NCBI RefSeq assembly: GCF_009908285.1 | Contig: NZ_JAAARM010000044.1 | Location: 1-43,480 of the forward strand | DNA from: Pseudomonas sp. Fl4BN1 | GTDB lineage: Bacteria > Pseudomonadota > Gammaproteobacteria > Pseudomonadales > Pseudomonadaceae | DNA length: 43,480 bases | Direction of reading: 5' to 3' | Part shown: piece after piece, positions 16,484-25,072 of the stretch | Layout: every line of letters starts with the position of its first letter | How positions within the stretch are numbered: position 1 is the stretch's first letter | Program-made: the position numbers and the translations under genes | Notes under the pieces: model-generated | The model's database searches: none | The model's input: only the letters and a program-made list of their open reading frames with translations | What the model was told of the DNA's origin: nothing

Positions 16484-16971
16484 AAGTTCCTCAAGGTGCT
16501 GCGGCTCATGAGCCGGGGTTGCTGGGATATCTGGAAACCAGACTGCCCACCATCCGAGGCCCCACGCTCCTTGTCTTCCCTGGCAAGGGTTTCCAGGCGT
16601 TTGATTACGTCCTTGTAAAGCACGCGCACGGTCGACTCTTCCTTGCCCGCATCGTCGTACAGGTGATAACGAGCAATCTCGGCCAGGTCATCGGCCACCC
16701 ACTCGGGGGCATCTTCTCCGGCCGGGCGGAACCGCAGGTAAAACGAAACTTCACTGCGCGCCCGAGTGACGGCGTCGGCGATCCTGGCCAGCGATGCAAC
16801 GGCGATAGCCACATCCTCGTCAGGCCAGTCGTCCAAGGGCTGGCCACTGGCAGCCGCCACCAGCAGCTCCGGTTCGATGACGCGCTTGTTGTCTGGGACC
16901 GCGACTTCGGTAATGGCGCGGTCGCCGAAACGGAACAGGAGCTGGGTGGCGGATGGCAGTGAGAGGTTCAT
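16480..16971 (-). CDS. Mu gp36-like protein (DUF1320), head-tail connector region
   Basis: A 163-residue protein with the gp36/DUF1320 pattern: SATQLLFRFGDRAITEV at the N-terminus, AIAVASLARIADAVTRARSEVSFYLRFR in the middle and DLAEIARYHLYDDAGKEESTVRVLYKDVIKRLE. This resembles head-completion proteins of the gp6/gp15 type. The C-terminus carries 'GQSGFQISQQPRLMSRSTLRNL', a tail that reaches the neck in homologues. It overlaps gp35 and gp37 by four bases each. Confidence 0.88.
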   Translation of the reverse strand: MNLSLPSATQLLFRFGDRAITEVAVPDNKRVIEPELLVAAASGQPLDDWPDEDVAIAVASLARIADAVTRARSEVSFYLRFRPAGEDAPEWVADDLAEIARYHLYDDAGKEESTVRVLYKDVIKRLETLAREDKERGASDGGQSGFQISQQPRLMSRSTLRNL

Positions 16972-17501
16972 TTGTCGTCGTCCTTGGGCTTGGTTTTGGA
17001 AGGTCTGCCCTTGCCCTTGGAAGGTTCATCAGCAACAACCAGTGGCGGGGCTTGTGATACGTTGTCAGAACCGTCCGGGTGCTCGATGCCCAGTCCGCCA
17101 TCCTGCGCAGTACCAGAGCCTTGCCCAGTCAAAGACCCAACCTGGCCAGGTTCCGCACCATCAGGTCCAGACTCATTGCCGCCCAGGATCGAGCTGATGG
17201 GGAGGTCGACCTCATGGCCCAAAGGTGCAGCGACTGTTTCAGGCGCTTTCGACTCGACTTCTTCCAGGGCGTTGGACGCTTGCGGTAACGACGTGGCCGA
17301 TGTGAGTCCATGGTTACGCTCCCGCTCCGAGTCCAGATCTACTTCCCCAGTGGTGACAAACAACTGAGGCTCTTTGAATAGGGCTTCCCATTGCTCTTCG
17401 GTGAAATCGTCCGGCTGCCAGGTAGTCGGCTGGTCGGAGTGAGCAACGCCACAACGGCGGAAGCCGTTACGCTTGGCTGTAATAACAATGACAAACGCCA
17501 T
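16968..17501 (-). CDS. Mu gp35-like protein with FluMu N-terminal domain
   Basis: A 177-residue protein with a short conserved N-terminal domain (FVIVITAKRNGFRRCGVAHSD), the hallmark of the Mu gp35/HI1506 family, then DDFTEEQWEALFKEPQLFV. From about residue 60 on it is low-complexity, rich in Gly, Ser, Pro and acidic residues, ending in a Lys-rich tail (KGKGRPSKTKPKDDDK). It directly follows the capsid gene, as in Mu. GGAGG lies 4 bases upstream of the ATG. Confidence 0.85.
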   Translation of the reverse strand: MAFVIVITAKRNGFRRCGVAHSDQPTTWQPDDFTEEQWEALFKEPQLFVTTGEVDLDSERERNHGLTSATSLPQASNALEEVESKAPETVAAPLGHEVDLPISSILGGNESGPDGAEPGQVGSLTGQGSGTAQDGGLGIEHPDGSDNVSQAPPLVVADEPSKGKGRPSKTKPKDDDK

Positions 17502-17510
17502 GAATCCTCC

Positions 17511-18416
17511 TTACGCTTCGCCAGTTGAGCCATAGGCCAACTGCCAGAAGCCGTAGCCACCTGCCGCCCGAGCTTCCGCGCCGAACTTGAATTTCTTGCG
17601 GTTGAAGACATCGTCGGCTTCTGGGTCGGTCTGCTGGACGAAAGACGGGGCTTCACGTTCCTGATAAATGAAGGGCATAACGGGCTTGCTGGCATCGATC
17701 AGGAACCAGGCGGTGTCTGACGTAATGCGGGTGGAGACGACTAACTCCGCAGTACCCTTGTAGAGGTTCACCTTTCCGTCTTCGAGGCGCTCACTGGTCA
17801 GCAAAGCGCGGGCCGTATCTTCCAGGCCTGGGCCGACCAGGAGCACAGTTGGGTTCACATCGAGCGGACGCCCCTCGTCATCCTTGAACTTACGCATGGC
17901 TGTACGGGCTGCGCCGTAACTCGCCTTCGCTGCTGCCTGGGTCGCAATCGACAGAGCCGCTGTACCTTTGTTGCTGACGCTGCCCTTGCCGACGGGGTGA
18001 TCCGTATCGAAAAAGTACTGCTCGTCATAGCAAAGGTTCGAGAACCCGGCATTCACCAGTTCGTAAACGATCTCGTCCGGCAACTGTTTCGCGGAGAAAC
18101 CTGCCATCTGCGCTTGAGGGCCATAGATGCCCAGTTGGTCATCCTTGATGTGGTTGCGGTCGACTTCGACGGTAGCTTCCCAGTCTTCGTTTTCCACGGT
18201 GTAGCTGTAAGCCTTCAGGCTCTTTACGTGCTTTTCCCCAACCCAGCGCCGCATCTTTGGAAACGCCGACAACCAGGCATAGAGGTTGCTGCCAGTGGTG
18301 CTTGGCACCTTCATGGCGATCTTTTCCCAAGTGCTCGGCGCCGAGGTGAAAGCATTGTTAAAGAGGGTTTTCAGTCCGATGAAAATCGACCGAATGGAAT
18401 CTTTGTTCACTAACAT
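17511..18416 (-). CDS. T: Major capsid protein (Mu gpT)
   Basis: A 301-residue major head subunit, the length of Mu gpT (about 305). It has MLVNKDSIRSIFIGLKTLFN at the N-terminus, then WVGEKHVKSLKAYSYTVENEDWEATVEVDRNHIKDDQLGIYGPQ, the typical gpT E-loop/spine region, and a C-terminal FGAEARAAGGYGFWQLAYGS. A longer in-frame start at 18590 is not credible. ATG at 18416 has GGAG about 10 bases upstream. The leader contains the palindrome CTATATATAG at 18430-18439. Confidence 0.95.
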   Translation of the reverse strand: MLVNKDSIRSIFIGLKTLFNNAFTSAPSTWEKIAMKVPSTTGSNLYAWLSAFPKMRRWVGEKHVKSLKAYSYTVENEDWEATVEVDRNHIKDDQLGIYGPQAQMAGFSAKQLPDEIVYELVNAGFSNLCYDEQYFFDTDHPVGKGSVSNKGTAALSIATQAAAKASYGAARTAMRKFKDDEGRPLDVNPTVLLVGPGLEDTARALLTSERLEDGKVNLYKGTAELVVSTRITSDTAWFLIDASKPVMPFIYQEREAPSFVQQTDPEADDVFNRKKFKFGAEARAAGGYGFWQLAYGSTGEA

Positions 18417-18429
18417 GCGCTGTGCGCTC

Positions 18430-18439
18430 CTATATATAG
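18430..18439. promoter_or_regulatory. CTATATATAG palindrome in the capsid gene leader
   Basis: A perfect 10-bp AT-rich palindrome 14 bases upstream of the capsid start codon in otherwise GC-rich sequence. The identical 10-mer recurs at 27674-27683, and a related 12-bp palindrome CTCTATATAGAG at 36556-36567. Role unknown. Confidence 0.4.
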
Positions 18440-18444
18440 AGGGA

Positions 18445-18840
18445 TTACTCGACCCACACGCCATCGGCATCGATGCCAACGATGCGTCCAGCGGCGGATC
18501 GGGTGCCGCCTGCATCACCTGCTGCGACGGTTTCGTCATCGACGATGTATGCAGGCTTGAACAGGTGCGCCTGGGTGACAGTGCCGTCATTAGCCCAACT
18601 GAACGCCTTGCCGTGGCGGATCTCGATCAGTGCGGCACCAGCGAAGCCACCTCGGTTGTCGACTGACTCCTCGGCACGGCCCAGATAGGACAGGCCGAGA
18701 GCTGTCGAACCGGGTGCAGCAAAGCCAGTGGCAGTGGCGACCACCAAAGAGCCCGCAAAGATGCGAACGTTGGCAGCGACTGGAACCACCAGAACCTCGC
18801 TGACCTTCATGGGCGTATTACGATCTTGAGTAAGCGACAT
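18445..18840 (-). CDS. Capsid decoration/cement protein candidate (Mu gp33 position)
   Basis: A 131-residue protein between protease I and capsid T. It is beta-rich with small residues: VLVVPVAANVRIFAGSLVVATATGFAAPG, then AEESVDNRGGFAGAALIEIRHGKAFSW and VGIDADGVWVE. This 'temporal shell of G/A/V strands' pattern is like the DUF2190-type cement proteins found next to major capsid genes. GAGG lies 8 bases before the ATG. The assignment is from position and pattern. Confidence 0.7.
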   Translation of the reverse strand: MSLTQDRNTPMKVSEVLVVPVAANVRIFAGSLVVATATGFAAPGSTALGLSYLGRAEESVDNRGGFAGAALIEIRHGKAFSWANDGTVTQAHLFKPAYIVDDETVAAGDAGGTRSAAGRIVGIDADGVWVE

Positions 18841-18843
18841 GGG

Positions 18844-19821
18844 TTAAACCTCGCTCTGCTTGGTTTTGGCGTACTCCGCCTGATCAATACCGAATTGCAC
18901 GCACGCAGCCTGTTCTTCTGCATTGAGCGCGGTACTGGTTTTGTCGGGCTTGCGCTCGCCCAGATCGGTGGCAGCCGCAACAACTGGTGCGGATTCGACA
19001 AAGGCCTTGAAACGCGCCAGACCGGCTTCGTCCTGGCACATGGCACGGTGATAGTCCACGGTCGCCGGGGTGATCTTTCCGGCCTGGGTGGCCGAGGTGA
19101 TTGCTGCGTCGACGGCCTTGGTGTGCTCTGCCTTTATATGTTCTGTGAGCGCCTGCTCCGCGTTGATGGCGCGTTGCTCCAGGGCGTTGTAGTCGGCCCG
19201 TGGTACGAATCGCTCCAGGTTGGCCGACTCGCTATTGGTAGCCTGAGCCGTCGACTTGAGTTGTGTAATGGCGGCAATGACTTGTTCTTCGGTGGCGGTG
19301 TCGGGCAAGCCGAGCAGCGCCAAAAGCGCAGGTGAAAACTTCACAGGCGTGTTCTCCGTGGTTTCTTGGTTGAGTGCGGTCAGGAGGAAATTCGGCTTAT
19401 TGGTCAGGCCCGCGCTCACCAGCCGCGCAATACGGGTGGTGTCCGGGTCAAAGTCGAATACAGGGGAAAGGAAGCGATACTCGCGATTGATGACCTGCTC
19501 AGAACCCCGAGGCGTCCAATCAACGAGCCCCCACAGACCGCCGCCACGGATCTCAAGTTGCTTGATCCAGCCAGCAGCGGGGGCGGATTCGCCCTTACTG
19601 GCGCGGTGCTGGGTGGCATGTTCCCAGTCGATGGGAAGGTCGATGGCTCGGCCGGTAAAGCTGGACTGAACCAACATCCCGGCTTGTTCATCGAACAGCC
19701 ACTGCCGACCATCGCGACCGATGACGTTCGGGCCTGGGGGAATAAGTTCAACCCACTCCGGGGCCTGACCGTCTGAGACGGCTGCGGAAAGGTCGGTGTT
19801 GAGTGCGAGTTGGGTTTTCAT
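18844..19821 (-). CDS. I: Prohead protease with C-terminal scaffold (Mu gpI/gpZ)
   Basis: A 325-residue Mu-like prohead protease. The N-terminal domain has WVELIPPGPNVIGRDGRQW, LPIDWEHATQHRA (the His in this block fits the family's catalytic region) and AGWIKQLEIRGGGLWGLVDWTP. From about residue 160 the protein becomes helical and charged, as expected of the scaffold portion (RADYNALEQRAINAEQALTEH). A GTG at 19344 preceded by GGAG 9 bases upstream could start the scaffold alone as an in-frame 166-residue product, as gpZ is made within Mu gene I. First gene after the G-I gap and the late-promoter-like element. Confidence 0.92.
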   Translation of the reverse strand: MKTQLALNTDLSAAVSDGQAPEWVELIPPGPNVIGRDGRQWLFDEQAGMLVQSSFTGRAIDLPIDWEHATQHRASKGESAPAAGWIKQLEIRGGGLWGLVDWTPRGSEQVINREYRFLSPVFDFDPDTTRIARLVSAGLTNKPNFLLTALNQETTENTPVKFSPALLALLGLPDTATEEQVIAAITQLKSTAQATNSESANLERFVPRADYNALEQRAINAEQALTEHIKAEHTKAVDAAITSATQAGKITPATVDYHRAMCQDEAGLARFKAFVESAPVVAAATDLGERKPDKTSTALNAEEQAACVQFGIDQAEYAKTKQSEV

Positions 19822-19852
19822 GCCGCCAGTCTGTGCGGCCTGGCGGAATGAG

Positions 19853-19873
19853 TGAGTATCAGCGGGGTTTAAG
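19853..19873 (-). promoter_or_regulatory. Late promoter/activator element upstream of I (copy 1)
   Basis: A 21-bp sequence, reading AAACCCCGCTGATACTCA at its core on the coding strand, identical to that at 28395-28415. It lies 32 bases upstream of gene I, where Mu has its C-activated promoter PI. GATACT could be the -10 hexamer; no good -35 is present, as expected for an activator-dependent promoter. Confidence 0.65.
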
Positions 19874-20072
19874 ATTTTGGGGCGGGTGTTGCGGGCTAGG
19901 GGTAACCCGAAATCTACTCAGTATTTAAAGCATCGGTAAGGACTGGTCCCGCGAGCGAGGAGCAAATAGCGCTCTGACCGAATCTAACGCATGTCTAACG
20001 CTGGTAAAGCGATAGTCTGGCGACGGATGTACCGCCACCCCCAATACGCGCCGCCTAGGCGATCCTGGGCAG
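19874..20072. other. G-I intergenic region near the genome centre
   Basis: The largest gap in the structural operon. It contains two direct repeats TCTAACGC (19983-19990 and 19994-20001) exactly 11 bp apart, and GGGTAACCC at about 19909-19917. In Mu the strong gyrase site used to fold the prophage lies in the corresponding G-I gap at the genome centre. This gap is about 1.5 kb from the prophage midpoint (21,430). Confidence 0.4.
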
Positions 20073-20555
20073 TCAGCCCGCCACCGGTTCCATTAGGTAG
20101 TCGTGGATGATCAACAGGACTTCCGTTTCATCCTCGGCAGACAACCCCAGATAGGGCCGTGCCGGTATGTCTCCCCATGGGATGGACCTGCCTTTACCCG
20201 TACTGCCCGAGGCGCCTTTGCGCTGTCCGAACTGATGCACTGCGCCATAAGGGCGGTCTGTACCGAAAGCCAGCTCGGTGCTGGTGGCCTGATGACGCAT
20301 CGTGTCCTGGAGCGTCCCTTTCTCGCGCAGGATACCAGGGCCTTTCTTCCTGGCCAGGGTGACCGCCGACAGCGGCGCCCAGGGCGAACCGTCCGGCGCT
20401 ACCTTCTGCCGAAAGCGATCATCGGTCGACTGGAGAAGGTATTCGGCTATGTCGTTGAAGGGCGTCGTCAAATCGCCAAGGCGCTCGGCCAGCTCTTCCA
20501 GAGCCCTGCCAACCTGTTCCTGGTCGAAGCTGACATCGAGCATTGCACCAGCCAT
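20073..20555 (-). CDS. G: Virion morphogenesis protein (Mu gpG)
   Basis: A 160-residue protein of the phage virion morphogenesis family (gpG/tail-completion type). It has LDVSFDQEQVGRALEELAER, then FRQKVAPDGSPWAPLSAVTLARK (the 'PdG.pW.pl...t...k' hallmark) and the C-terminal PWGDIPARPYLGLSAEDE block with the conserved iPaRpflG motif. AGGAG lies 5 bases before the ATG. It follows F with an 8-base gap and precedes the central intergenic region. Confidence 0.93.
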   Translation of the reverse strand: MAGAMLDVSFDQEQVGRALEELAERLGDLTTPFNDIAEYLLQSTDDRFRQKVAPDGSPWAPLSAVTLARKKGPGILREKGTLQDTMRHQATSTELAFGTDRPYGAVHQFGQRKGASGSTGKGRSIPWGDIPARPYLGLSAEDETEVLLIIHDYLMEPVAG

Positions 20556-20563
20556 GAGAACTC

Positions 20564-21832
20564 CTATTCCGGCCGACGGTAAAGCAGAACCCCAAGGCGC
20601 AACGCCTCCAGGTACTGCTCGCTGTCTTCGACAAAGCCTGTGACGGCATCCCAGCCATCGGCGCCCAGATCGAACACGGCAACGGCTGGCATCGCCTGGC
20701 CCTTTACCTCAAAGTGCGCCAGGTAGCGACGGCGCAGGACGGCCTTGCCCTGGTCCGGCTGCCATACCAGGTGCGCCCATATTTCGTCCGGCGTCTTGAT
20801 GGCGGTAGCCAGGAGGTGCAACTCACGGGCCTTGATCTGCGTGGCCAGCTGTATCGCGCTGGTTTTGGCATCGCTGAACATCTCGCGCCCAATGGCCAGG
20901 GCATCGCCCGTCACATCACGAAATACCGCAGGTGCAGCATCACTGGCCCCAAGCTCACCCAAGAACTTAGCCACAGCTTGCGGCGCAGGTACTTTGGCTG
21001 GGAGCAAAGCCGTTGCCGGAATCGCCCTGGGCGCAGGCAGTGGCCCTGTCGGTCTACTAGTGGGAAGCATGGCCGCTGGTTCCGGCTTCGCTGATGTACC
21101 TGGTGCGGTGATGGGGTCACGGGTACGCAACTGCGGTACTGCATCCGAAAGGCGGGAGCGACCTGGTGCATGCTCGAAGCCTGGGTCGATCCCTTTGGGC
21201 ACGCGAACCGTGCGCGGGCCGTTGGGGCTGTTCTTGCCGATAACCCGATCTTCCCACTCAGTGACCGGCGCCGGACCAATCGTCAATCCTTGGCGCTCAA
21301 CGTCCCTTGCCGACAACATGAACTTCTTGCACTTGCAGCCCCAACCATTTTGCGGGGTGTGAGTTGCCCACCACGGATCATCGAGCGGCAATGTGATGCC
21401 GTTCCAGGACAGGTGCATTGGCCGTGGGTGGGCACTATCGCCATGACGATAGACTGCATAGGGGCGGCGCTTGCGTAGCTCCGGGTCGGCCATTTGCTCT
21501 TCGCGCCCGGCGTTGTACGACTGCCGTAGGTTGGTTTCCCAAATGACATTGGTACGCCAGCCACGCTCGCCGTTGTACTGCCAGCCATGTTTCCCCACGA
21601 CCTGGTCAAAGTCCTTGCGGAACTGTTCCAGGGTGGTGCCCTGGGCAATAGACTTCTCAATAGCACCGCGAAGGTCGGCCAGCAGATCCCGCTTTACAGC
21701 ACCGGCTATAACAAAGGCATAGTCATGCTCGGCGCCATATACATCGGACCAGGTGCTGGTCGGCAGATTGACCTTGCTACGGAAGTAGTCGATTTGTTCA
21801 TTGAACGGGAGTGAGCCGTGGGAAACAGCCAT
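20564..21832 (-). CDS. F: Minor head protein F with C-terminal PBECR2-like nuclease domain
   Basis: A 422-residue protein. Residues about 1-200 are the Mu gpF head-morphogenesis domain, with FNEQIDYFRSKVNLPTSTWSD, GWRTNVIWETNLRQSYNAGR, GDSAHPRPMHLSWNG and the Cys-containing NGWGCKCKKFML. A Pro/Ala-rich linker spans about 240-285. Residues about 300-422 resemble the phage-borne PBECR2 domain of the barnase/EndoU/colicin/RelE-like nuclease set: VFRDVTGDALAIGREMF, a Lys before a helix (IKARELHLLATAIKTPDEIWAHL), then RRRYLAHFEVKG and a terminal LEALRLGVLLYRRP strand. The fold assignment is from pattern memory and should be checked. Position next to portal and G, with TAATG coupling to portal, is as in Mu. 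Confidence 0.85.
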   Translation of the reverse strand: MAVSHGSLPFNEQIDYFRSKVNLPTSTWSDVYGAEHDYAFVIAGAVKRDLLADLRGAIEKSIAQGTTLEQFRKDFDQVVGKHGWQYNGERGWRTNVIWETNLRQSYNAGREEQMADPELRKRRPYAVYRHGDSAHPRPMHLSWNGITLPLDDPWWATHTPQNGWGCKCKKFMLSARDVERQGLTIGPAPVTEWEDRVIGKNSPNGPRTVRVPKGIDPGFEHAPGRSRLSDAVPQLRTRDPITAPGTSAKPEPAAMLPTSRPTGPLPAPRAIPATALLPAKVPAPQAVAKFLGELGASDAAPAVFRDVTGDALAIGREMFSDAKTSAIQLATQIKARELHLLATAIKTPDEIWAHLVWQPDQGKAVLRRRYLAHFEVKGQAMPAVAVFDLGADGWDAVTGFVEDSEQYLEALRLGVLLYRRPE

Positions 21833-23388
21833 TACAGCCCCCTCAAGATGTCGTCACGTCCCGCCAGGCTGGCTGCCGTCAACCCATCGGCAATCGCATC
21901 CGCCAACTGAGTGGAATTCATCGCCGGATAGGCTTCAATCAAGCGGTCCCGGAACTCTTCCAGGCTACTGACTGAGTCGAGCAATTCCTTGATCTGCTCG
22001 ACCATGTCGTCGATGGGAGCCCCTGTCGCCGTTTCCAATGTCATTACCTGGTTATCAACAATGTCCCGAGGAACAGCCGGCCGGGCCGGTGCCTGCTCGC
22101 TGTTGGTGGCCTGCGCCATGACTGGATTAGGAACCGGCGCCGGAACGCCCAACAGCTCGGCGCCCTCGGCGGGTGCTGGCAGATTGAGCTTATCCCGGAT
22201 AACTGACTGCTCGACACGCAGTCCCAGCGGCACCAGCTCCTTTAGTGCCTCGATCAACAGCTTGGTGTTTTCCGGCTGCGGTACGTCGATTATCAATCGC
22301 GGGTAACGTCGACCAGGTGCAAAGTTCAGATCACACCAGGGCCGTACGAAACACCGGTTCAGAGTATTGGACTCTGCCTTGGCATCGGCGCCCAGCAGAT
22401 CCAGGCGAACCTCGTTGTGAATGACCGCCTGGGCCATGCTGGAGCCGTCATCGGTAGACATGGTTTGACCGACTACAGCCTTGCTGACCTGCTTATCCCA
22501 CCACTCGGCCAGGCCTTTAAAGAAGTCCCCTGCGCCCGTCACATTGGCCGCCTGGGTGAAGTCGATACGCATACTGTCCGGGATCACTGCTGCCGCATCG
22601 CTGCCCAGGTTGGCCACCGCTGACATCAGCGTGGCAATGTCTTCCTTACTGGCACCAGGCCCGTACCGACCCACACGCATAGGCATACCGAAGATGTCGG
22701 CAAAGCCCATCCAGTCCTTCCAGGTCCAGGCTTTGCACATGTAGCCCACGGCAGCGAGTCGAGCCAAGCCGCCACGGATTGGCAGCCCGGAACGAATGCG
22801 CGGAAGGTGGACAATGAACTTGTAGGGTGCCAATGCAATGCCGTTGATGGGGTCGGCCTCATCGAGCAGGCGCAGTTCCCGGCCGGTGTCGCGGTCAAAC
22901 TGGAAGAAGCGCTGGTCGCGTGGTTCAAAGCGCGACGGGTTCCAGGTCTTGCCGCTACGGTCCCACATGATCTCGCTGACGGCATAACCCTTACCCATGG
23001 CATCGGTCAGGTCGGCTTGCAGTTCGCCGAACTCGGGCGAGTCGACAACCTCCTTGAGCTGGTCCGCTCGGCGCACGTCCTCGGCATCATCGCTGGCGGC
23101 CTCGATCCGCACCGACAAACCAGACACAGCCAGCTTGCGGGTGCCTAACACCGAAGCGTAATGCAGGTCGCGCTCTTCCATTTCTTCGGCAAGGGTCAAG
23201 TAGGCATGGGCCGAGCCTTCGGCAGCGGCTTGCAGGATGCTCGCCAGCCGACCAGGTGTGAGGCCGCTGGCCACCGACGGGTGCCAGACCTGGCGAATGC
23301 CGGTGGTGCGCGCAGCAGCCAGCTCTTCGGTGAGCTTGTCGTATTGAATGGGGCGACCGTACTGGTCGACGATCTTGGACTGAGCCAT
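21832..23388 (-). CDS. Portal protein (Mu gp29, DUF935)
   Basis: A 518-residue portal of the DUF935/gp29 family. It starts MAQSKIVDQYGRPI, and contains ARTTGIRQVWHPSVASGLTPGRLASIL, EEMEERDLHYASVLGTRKLAV, then the core HLPRIRSGLPIRGGLARLAAVGYMCKAWTWKDWMGFADIFGMPMRVGRYG that is highly conserved in this family. The start at 23388 couples to the terminase stop as TAATG; the longer frame start at 23415 is not needed. A C-terminal helical tail (VEQIKELLDSVSSLEEFRDRLIE) follows a low-complexity region. Confidence 0.95.
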   Translation of the reverse strand: MAQSKIVDQYGRPIQYDKLTEELAAARTTGIRQVWHPSVASGLTPGRLASILQAAAEGSAHAYLTLAEEMEERDLHYASVLGTRKLAVSGLSVRIEAASDDAEDVRRADQLKEVVDSPEFGELQADLTDAMGKGYAVSEIMWDRSGKTWNPSRFEPRDQRFFQFDRDTGRELRLLDEADPINGIALAPYKFIVHLPRIRSGLPIRGGLARLAAVGYMCKAWTWKDWMGFADIFGMPMRVGRYGPGASKEDIATLMSAVANLGSDAAAVIPDSMRIDFTQAANVTGAGDFFKGLAEWWDKQVSKAVVGQTMSTDDGSSMAQAVIHNEVRLDLLGADAKAESNTLNRCFVRPWCDLNFAPGRRYPRLIIDVPQPENTKLLIEALKELVPLGLRVEQSVIRDKLNLPAPAEGAELLGVPAPVPNPVMAQATNSEQAPARPAVPRDIVDNQVMTLETATGAPIDDMVEQIKELLDSVSSLEEFRDRLIEAYPAMNSTQLADAIADGLTAASLAGRDDILRGL

Positions 23389-25070
23389 TACCAAATGCCT
23401 TTTGTGGAGCGCCAACCGGCGCCGATCTTGATATCTCGGTCATGCTGAGACGCGGGCTTGACTCGGTGATATTCGTAGACGTAGCCACCTACGTGATTGA
23501 GAGCCGCGAAGTTCATAAGTGCCCCCGCGACCGCACCATCGCCGTGGCGTATCAGTGCGGCATCCTTTAAATCCTTTCGCTCGATCTTTGGCACCATCGG
23601 TATGCCATCGATAAACTCGACCGCCCGGTGGTCATCCTCCAGGGAGGCGTCCCGAGGCAGAGTGATAAAGCCGTCTTCGAACAGTGAGATGTACTTACCC
23701 ATCCACTCGCCGTACCAGGTACGCGACAGAGTGATTTCGTGCACTGGCCCACCTGTCCAGCCGTCTCTCTCTTTGTCCCACACAGCCCGACCGTAGCGGT
23801 CTCCGGTGTACTCCATCAGGGTTTGCCCTGGCCCGGTGGCGTCACCGGCAAATGTCCAGCTTGTCAGCGTGTCGAGCATCGCCCACAGGATCTGTTCCTG
23901 CTGGCGAGTAGGAGCGTTGGCCAGCTCGATCAGAAACGGCACGTCACGGCACAGCTCCTGGGTGATCATTGCCGGTGTTATGACGGAAAAGTGGCGATGA
24001 CGGGCGAAGTCCATACCAATCGCCCATCGACCGCTGAACCCTTCAGCGGCTTCTTCCAGTACAGGCATCAGGTTGGTAGCGATCCAAGTAGCACACCAGG
24101 TCTCGCGCTCGGTCTCGGGGCGTCTAGGAAAATCATCGTCAAAAACGATGCGTAAGATTGTTCGGGCCTCGGGCATGGCTCGTTCAATCCACACGCCTGG
24201 AATGGCAGAGCCTTCGCCGTCTCGCGGGATCACGTCTAGCTCTTCGCGCATGGCTGCCTTACGTGGACCGTAGCCAGCGCGGATGGACTCATACCAATCC
24301 CGCTTGCCTTGCTCGGTGGGCTGGGTGCCGCGCATGAAACAGACACGCTCAAAAAGCCCGTTGGCTACAGCATCATCAAATCCGATGCGAATGACCTTGG
24401 CCCGCTTGCCATAGCGGCCTGCGCGCACGTCCTGGACGAACTGATTAAATGGGTTCTTCTTGCCACGGTGGGTCGACCAGATACGAATCCGACCACCCCA
24501 GATCAACAGCGCGGTAGCGGACTCCAGGACGTGGCCGACGTTCTTGTGCAGCGCGGCCTCGTCGATGCTGACCAGGCCTTGCAGGCCGTGGATGTTCTCC
24601 GGCCGGGATGACAACGCCGTGACCCGGTAACCGCTAGCAAAGCGCACGCGGAAAGCCTGGATGTTGCGGCTGGTGCCGTCCTCCAGTTGGTCGACGAATA
24701 TGTGTTGCTCGACCATGGTGGCCTGACCTCGGGCAACGATCTGGGCGAACTTGGCGACATAGCCAATAAACTCTAGGCCTTTCTCCCTGGTGTCGGCCAT
24801 GTACCAGATATTGTCGCCCCCAGCGTCCTTGGCTGAAGCGGCGGTGATTGTGTCAGTCAGAGCCTGGGCGAAGGTGATGCCGGTACGACGTCCCTTTTCG
24901 CACACAGCGATGTCCAGGTCTTGTTGCATTGAGATCCATTGACTCTGGTGCGCCATCAGCACACCAGTACCCAGGGGGTTGAAGTCAGCCGGAATTGTTC
25001 GGACGTTCTCCGGCAACTCGTCCCAGTCGACCAGTCGCTCAGTATCTGAAAGAGGGGCAGGAGCGCTCAT
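23388..25070 (-). CDS. Terminase large subunit (Mu gp28)
   Basis: A 560-residue packaging motor. The ATPase domain has a deviant Walker A (CEKGRRTGIT, residues about 57-66), Walker B with the catalytic Glu (GLVSIDEAA, about 165-173) and motif III around IRIWSTHRGKKNPF. The nuclease domain follows with acidic clusters at AIGMDFARHRHFSV and GDATGPGQTLMEY. The longest frame starts at GTG 25076, but AAGGGG stands about 8 bases before ATG 25070, so the latter is chosen. It lies directly downstream of the small terminase-like gp27, as in Mu. Confidence 0.95.
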   Translation of the reverse strand: MSAPAPLSDTERLVDWDELPENVRTIPADFNPLGTGVLMAHQSQWISMQQDLDIAVCEKGRRTGITFAQALTDTITAASAKDAGGDNIWYMADTREKGLEFIGYVAKFAQIVARGQATMVEQHIFVDQLEDGTSRNIQAFRVRFASGYRVTALSSRPENIHGLQGLVSIDEAALHKNVGHVLESATALLIWGGRIRIWSTHRGKKNPFNQFVQDVRAGRYGKRAKVIRIGFDDAVANGLFERVCFMRGTQPTEQGKRDWYESIRAGYGPRKAAMREELDVIPRDGEGSAIPGVWIERAMPEARTILRIVFDDDFPRRPETERETWCATWIATNLMPVLEEAAEGFSGRWAIGMDFARHRHFSVITPAMITQELCRDVPFLIELANAPTRQQEQILWAMLDTLTSWTFAGDATGPGQTLMEYTGDRYGRAVWDKERDGWTGGPVHEITLSRTWYGEWMGKYISLFEDGFITLPRDASLEDDHRAVEFIDGIPMVPKIERKDLKDAALIRHGDGAVAGALMNFAALNHVGGYVYEYHRVKPASQHDRDIKIGAGWRSTKGIW

Positions 25071-25072
25071 CG

